Source: Closterium sp. Naga37s-1
Lineage: Eukaryota > Streptophyta > Zygnematophyceae > Desmidiales > Closteriaceae
Direction of reading: 5' to 3'
NCBI GenBank assembly: GCA_947471745.1
Contig: CANJKZ010000114.1
Location: forward strand, 982,501 to 1,046,500
Length of the DNA: 64,000 nucleotides
A program made the position numbers and the translations under genes. A model generated the notes under the pieces. The model ran no database searches. It was not told the DNA's origin and saw only the letters and a program-made list of their open reading frames with translations. Positions 60,401 to 64,000 of the stretch are shown here, piece after piece. Within the stretch, counting starts at the first letter, position 1; every line of letters starts with the position of its first letter.

Positions 60401-61160
60401 CTTCTGTATTTCCTGAACGCCTTCGGTTTCTGGTTGTCCCTGAGATCAGCTGGCAGCAGAGCAGCACTGAGATCTTCTGGGAATTGGTGGTCTGAGTGTA
60501 TGTGGGAAGGGTGTGGAACGATATAAGAGAAAAGGGAAACCAGTGGTGGTTTACGTGTTATGGTTTACGAGGATTGATGGTGTTCAAGGTGAAGAGGGTG
60601 TTGTGACACCTGTAGGAGGGAGTCACAGGGCCAGTCTCAAGATATCGCACTAACTGGCGTTGTCTCGAATGAGATGGACTTGGTTTCCAACACACGGGAC
60701 GGTTTGAGAGCGCTGGGACATTAGAGCACAGGGAGGAGCATGAGCAGGAGTGCAGGGAGGAATGCAGAGGGGAGCACAGGATATCAGTACCATGTCTGCA
60801 GTGCTTCCTCACCCTGATTTGGTTGCTGTTGTGATCTTTTTTCTTCTCGTTTTGACGGTTCCTGCTGTTTCCTCACCCCTCCCGCCAAAGATTATACCAG
60901 TTCTTTTCTGATCCTTTTGTAAGCGGGCTCTTCCCACATGTCCATAGTGGATCACTATCACTCAACCCCGTCCCCCTGTTCACCGTGCACACTCTCTACT
61001 CTCTCATTCACTAAAGGTTCCCGTTCAACTAAACACTCCCCTCCCCCCCCCCCCCCCCCCCTTCCTCTCCACCTCCCTACTCCACCGCCTCTTCCCCATG
61101 TTCTGCTGCATCTGCTTTCAGGCTGCTCGTCCGCTGGCAATCTTCCGGTCCAAGAAATGA
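57443..61160 (+). CDS. U-box and ARM-repeat E3 ubiquitin ligase (PUB type)
   Basis: Proposed join 57443-59932 and 61122-61160, 842 residues. Residues 1-55 are Pro/Ser/His-rich. The U-box spans about 92-163 (FFCPLSLDIMTDPVIIASGQ, TFERAEIERWF, then CPVTGQ), the E2-binding fold of plant PUB proteins. A disordered Ser/Gly/Arg stretch (about 170-490) links to ARM repeats (about 500-830; AALALFNLSLSEKNR, EEKATAVLVNIAKTS, KEDAVAALLMLA), the substrate-binding part. The open frame continues past 59932, but AAG|GTGAGA there is a strong donor and the frame beyond loses ARM character. The pyrimidine-rich CTGCTTTCAG acceptor at 61121 gives AARPLAIFRSKK then TGA, resembling the usual PUB ending (KAA.LL..FR). 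The role in ubiquitin transfer is from the family; the target is unknown. Confidence 0.88.
59933..61121 (+). other. Proposed last intron of the U-box gene
   Basis: 1,189 bp, GTGAGA to a long pyrimidine tract (C-run at 61036-61054, then CTCCACC...CTGCTTTCAG). It is phase 0. The frame from 59933 to 60340 is open by chance and reads basic, Cys-containing sequence without ARM pattern. Confidence 0.65.
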
Positions 61161-62388
61161 CTGAATTGTAACATGCTCATGCGGTGCAGTTGAGTGTGAC
61201 TCCGGCTCAATGGAGCCCAGGAATGTGTGAATATGTTTTTTTTTGCACGAGGTTACAACCAAGACAGGCAGGGATGGCAGAAAACCCCATCGCGCTTTCC
61301 TGAACGCCTGAGAGGTCTATGTACTGAACTGGCCTCTCTGTTTGTGCATTACAGACTGGGTTTTCTTAGTATATCTGCAAAGAAGGCTGTACTATAAGGT
61401 GTAGCATCTGGATTCTCATTTTTTTATCACTTCCAATAAATAATTTACACCATGAGCCTTGTGCTTGGATTGCTTCCACCCAATTGGGGCTGCCACATGG
61501 CAGGAACGGATTGAGCGAACGCGAACGGATAAGGTTGAGAACGATGCGCCTGGCATGGCACGAGAGGCGAGGAACTTGCCACTAGATTCAGCCCTCCTCT
61601 TCCAGCCTCTTCTGCCCCCCGCACGTTTTCCGCCCACTCGCCCCCCCCCCTACCACTAAGCAAGGCAACATAACGTGCCTGCGGCGTATCTCGTTCGATC
61701 GCGCCGTAGTTATATTTTGGTGGTCGCGGATCGCGGTCTACAAGCGAAGATCGTGTCGCGTCGTAGTCTGGCCAGCTTGTCCCAGCGAGTTAGGACGTCT
61801 TACCTCACTCGCTATTCGTCAACCTTGCCAGTTACCATGTTATATTTCTTGTCAACTACGTGTTTCCCGCATAAATATGAATGCGATAAACAGCGTCACA
61901 ACAGTGATAACTGTTTCCCTTCCATGGTAGTCTTCCTTTTGAATGCTCCCACTTGATGCTCGCGGCACTTTGCCGCTGCCACTGAAACGTCGTTAAAAGC
62001 CGCTTGTCTATCTTTATGCAAAACAAAGCTGATAACACAGCAAAACATCGATTAAAAAGAAGCACAACATTCAAAAGGATACCTATTCAGCAGTGCAAAC
62101 ACCTATTAATCCGTGCGACCATAATTCAAGGGTAGGAAGACTGGCAAGGCACGTTGTACCGTAGCTTGCCAGCATTCCTACCCCTGATCCCGAAAGCCTG
62201 CTGCTAATGCGGCGCCTAACACTCGACAGAACCAGGTCACCTGCTCGCATTCGCTCCACATGTCGCATGTCGCATGTCGCATCTCGCATGTCGCATCTCG
62301 CATGTTGAAGGGACTCGGGACTCGCCACTGCGCCCAGGCACGGACGCAATCAGCCTGAGTGGATCCGCCTCATTTCCGGAACGATCAA
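61161..62388. other. Spacer between two convergent genes
   Basis: It holds the 3' ends of the U-box gene (plus) and the secreted-protein gene (minus). No further gene seen. Notable are a hairpin at 62130-62183 and a short tandem repeat (CGCATGTCGCATCT, 12-bp steps) at 62258-62305. Confidence 0.5.
62130..62183. other. Perfect two-part hairpin
   Basis: GGGTAGGAA, a 2-base bulge, CTGGCAAG, a 16-base loop, CTTGCCAG, a 2-base bulge, TTCCTACCC: 17 paired bases without mismatch apart from the symmetric internal loop. It lies 206 bp beyond the stop of the minus-strand gene and could be in its 3' UTR. Too short for a typical plant microRNA precursor. Confidence 0.6.
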
Positions 62389-63498
62389 TCAAGCAGTGGA
62401 AGGAGCGGCGGGCATTTTCACCCCCATCAGCTGCCCACCCCAGGTCACCCCCGACGCGCTGCTTCCAACCAGCACCGCGTATCCAGTCACTGTGCTGTTC
62501 ATTCCGCCGCTCGCCCCAGCACCTGGAGGCGGCGGCTGCTGCTGCCCTCCCTGCGGCTGGCCTCCCTGTTGCCGTCCCCCCTGCTTGGCGGAGGTCAGCG
62601 CGCGGAGGAGCAGCCTCCCCACCCCCAGCCCCATGCGCCTGCTGCCCTGCCCTTTCCCCGCGCCCCCCGCGCCGCTTCCGCCGCCGCCGCGCCCACCGCC
62701 TTGCGGGAGCGTCGCGTTCGGGACGACGGCGAGGAGCGCCTCGACGGTGGCGGCGTCCGCGTTTTCGAGGAACGCGTCGAGGCGCGCTTCCGCGTGCAGA
62801 AGCCACCATCCCGCGCGCTGCTGCCAGTCGGACGCGGAGACCGGCAGCGCCAGGGCGGCGGAAGCGGAGGAGTCGCAGACTGCGCCCTGCACGATCGCGA
62901 GCGAGTCGGGCGGGCCGCCGGCGGCGCCGACTAGGAGAGCGTCTACGACGAGGTTGTAGTTGCCGGTGGAGTTTCTGCGAGCGAGGAAGAGAAAAGTGCG
63001 GGAGGAGGAAAGAGATGAGCGAAATGACGGGAAAGGGGGGACGGTAGGGGGGGAGACAACGATCGTATCTGCTTCAAGCGGGTAAAAAGGTTTGCATCTG
63101 TCAGTGCTGTGTAGGACAGGAAAAAACCATCAGAACCTTGAGGGTTCGGTATTCCGTGTGGAGAATATCACTTACTTGAAAATGGCGAGGTGAAAGCGGC
63201 CGTCAAGGATTTCCTGATCTGCGGAGCAGTTGGCCAACCGCGCGCCAACGTCGGCCGTCGGATTCCCGACGACCGTCAAGTTCAGCGGAGGACCGCGCGG
63301 CTCCCCGCCAGGAGGCCCCGGAGGCCCGCCAGGACCGCCAGATGCGCCGCCGGCCCCGCTGGACCCACCGGGGCCTCCGCGCGGCCCCCCGGGCCCCTGG
63401 CCGCCGGGACGGCTTCCGCCAGGCGGACCACGCTGCGCCAAGGCGGAAGTCGCTGCGAGGAGGAGAATGCACGCGAGGAAAAGCCTGGTGACGGCCAT
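62389..63498 (-). CDS. Secreted Gly/Pro-rich protein, two exons
   Basis: Proposed join on the minus strand: 63498-63176 and 62974-62389, 302 residues. The ATG is followed by a signal peptide (MAVTRLFLACILLLAATSALA, cut before QRG). A Gly/Pro/Ser-rich stretch (about 22-71) resembles wall-associated linkers. A folded part follows with possible N-glycosylation sites (NLT, NCS, NST, NAT) and Cys pairs. The donor is CAA|GTAAGT at 63175; the acceptor is TTTTCTCTTCCTCGCTCGCAG ending at 62975, phase 2. The join reads FHLAIFKNSTGNYNLVVDAL without break. A second Gln/Gly/Pro-rich stretch (about 213-262) precedes a C-terminal strand pattern ending GGQLMGVKMPAAPSTA. The G.F.L...TG.Y ... GGQL layout recalls CHRD-type secreted domains, but weakly. 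Extracellular or wall location is inferred. Confidence 0.72.
62975..63175 (-). other. Intron of the secreted-protein gene
   Basis: 201 bp with GTAAGT donor and a pyrimidine-rich AG acceptor; phase 2. Confidence 0.8.
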
Positions 63499-64000
63499 CG
63501 CTGTGGGTGAAAGAATGACTGGGTGTCTAGCTGCAGGAAGAGCTGAGGACTAGCTGAATGGATCAGGATTCGAGTAGAGGACTGGGAAGCTTGTTGAACC
63601 AGAAGCTTGTTGACTAGTGATGGATGGAACATGCAGAACGATGGCGATTTATCGACCAGAAACAAACTGGCTGTTGTAACGGGGAAAGTTTCGTGTCGAG
63701 GCGCAGTGAAAGAGACTGGTCAACAAGGGTTTGTTGACTGGGTAGGTCCGTCACGTCGTTCAGCTACACGATTGGCTTAAATCATTATTCCGCAGCTCTT
63801 CAAGGTTCTCCGAACCTCAAGTAAAGGTTTGGAGACGAAGCTCTCTACATATCGACGTTGAAAATGTGCGACCCAGTCAATAATTGGGTCAGCGCGTAGC
63901 GCAAAGGCACAACAAACTGAGTCAACGTGCAATTCAGCAGGACAAGCTACAGTATTCCCCCCTACAACACAATGGCAAAAATATCGACACTCAATTAAGT
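63499..64000. other. 5' flank of the secreted-protein gene
   Basis: Likely promoter and 5' leader on the minus strand. GATAAATC (complement at about 63649-63656) is a weak TATA candidate. No other feature seen. Confidence 0.35.

Noticed and set aside
62237-63047. Large overlapping frames on both strands over the secreted-protein gene
   Set aside because: High GC keeps several frames open. Only the minus-strand frame with signal peptide, donor, acceptor and phase agreement makes a consistent protein.

Overview
The window reads as nuclear DNA of a photosynthetic eukaryote in the streptophyte line (alga or early land plant). The reasons are a plant-type U-box/ARM-repeat protein, GT-AG introns, Ty1/copia elements primed by initiator-tRNA-Met, a chromodomain Ty3/gypsy relic, a poly(A)-tailed LINE, and GC-rich host genes among AT-richer or low-complexity spacers. 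I cannot name the species; a zygnematophyte-like alga is only a guess.

Host genes sit mainly at the right. (1) 49383-51038 is an intact intronless gene of unknown function (gene B). Its paralogue at 3095-4925 (gene A) is broken by a 22-bp tandem duplication. Both lie in one segmental duplication that includes upstream sequence and a CT-rich tract downstream. (2) 57443-61160 is a U-box/ARM-repeat E3 ligase with a proposed 39-nt last exon after a 1.19-kb intron. (3) 62389-63498 on the minus strand is a secreted Gly/Pro-rich protein in two exons.

The left two thirds is a nested retrotransposon archive. I label the elements as follows: VIII, copia 3' end (1-557); XI, LTR (567-1019); I, copia (5270-20959); II, copia inside I (10067-17590); a LINE inside I (18635-20218) that holds a solo LTR (19018-19653); V, old minus-strand copia (22489 to about 36440), which holds IX, a gypsy relic (23900-25985) containing X, a copia 3' fragment (24603-25368), and also III, copia (26063-33204), and VI, a non-autonomous element (34659-36313); IV, deleted copia (36801-42205); VII, non-autonomous (43816-45335). 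For I, II, III, IV, VI, VII, IX, the LINE and the solo LTR I could read matching target-site duplications, so boundaries are exact to the base or nearly so.

II, III, IV, VIII and X form one short-LTR (119-138 bp) copia family. VI and VII share its LTR motifs, priming site, polypurine tract and a hairpin just after the priming site, but have no coding capacity, so they look like its parasites. Each member carries its own GC-rich tandem-repeat leader between priming site and gag. III and IV have lost the gag N-terminal domain; IV also lacks the integrase core and has YVDE instead of YVDD, yet its two LTRs are identical. The strongest candidates for something undescribed are the conserved, partly covarying RNA hairpins of this family and a short repeated peptide module found both in gag and in the integrase-RT linker.

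The remainder (42.2-49 kb and 51-57 kb) is spacer with microsatellites, 43-bp and 40-bp minisatellites, a fold-back element inside a larger inverted repeat, and MITE-like elements, one of them just upstream of the U-box gene.
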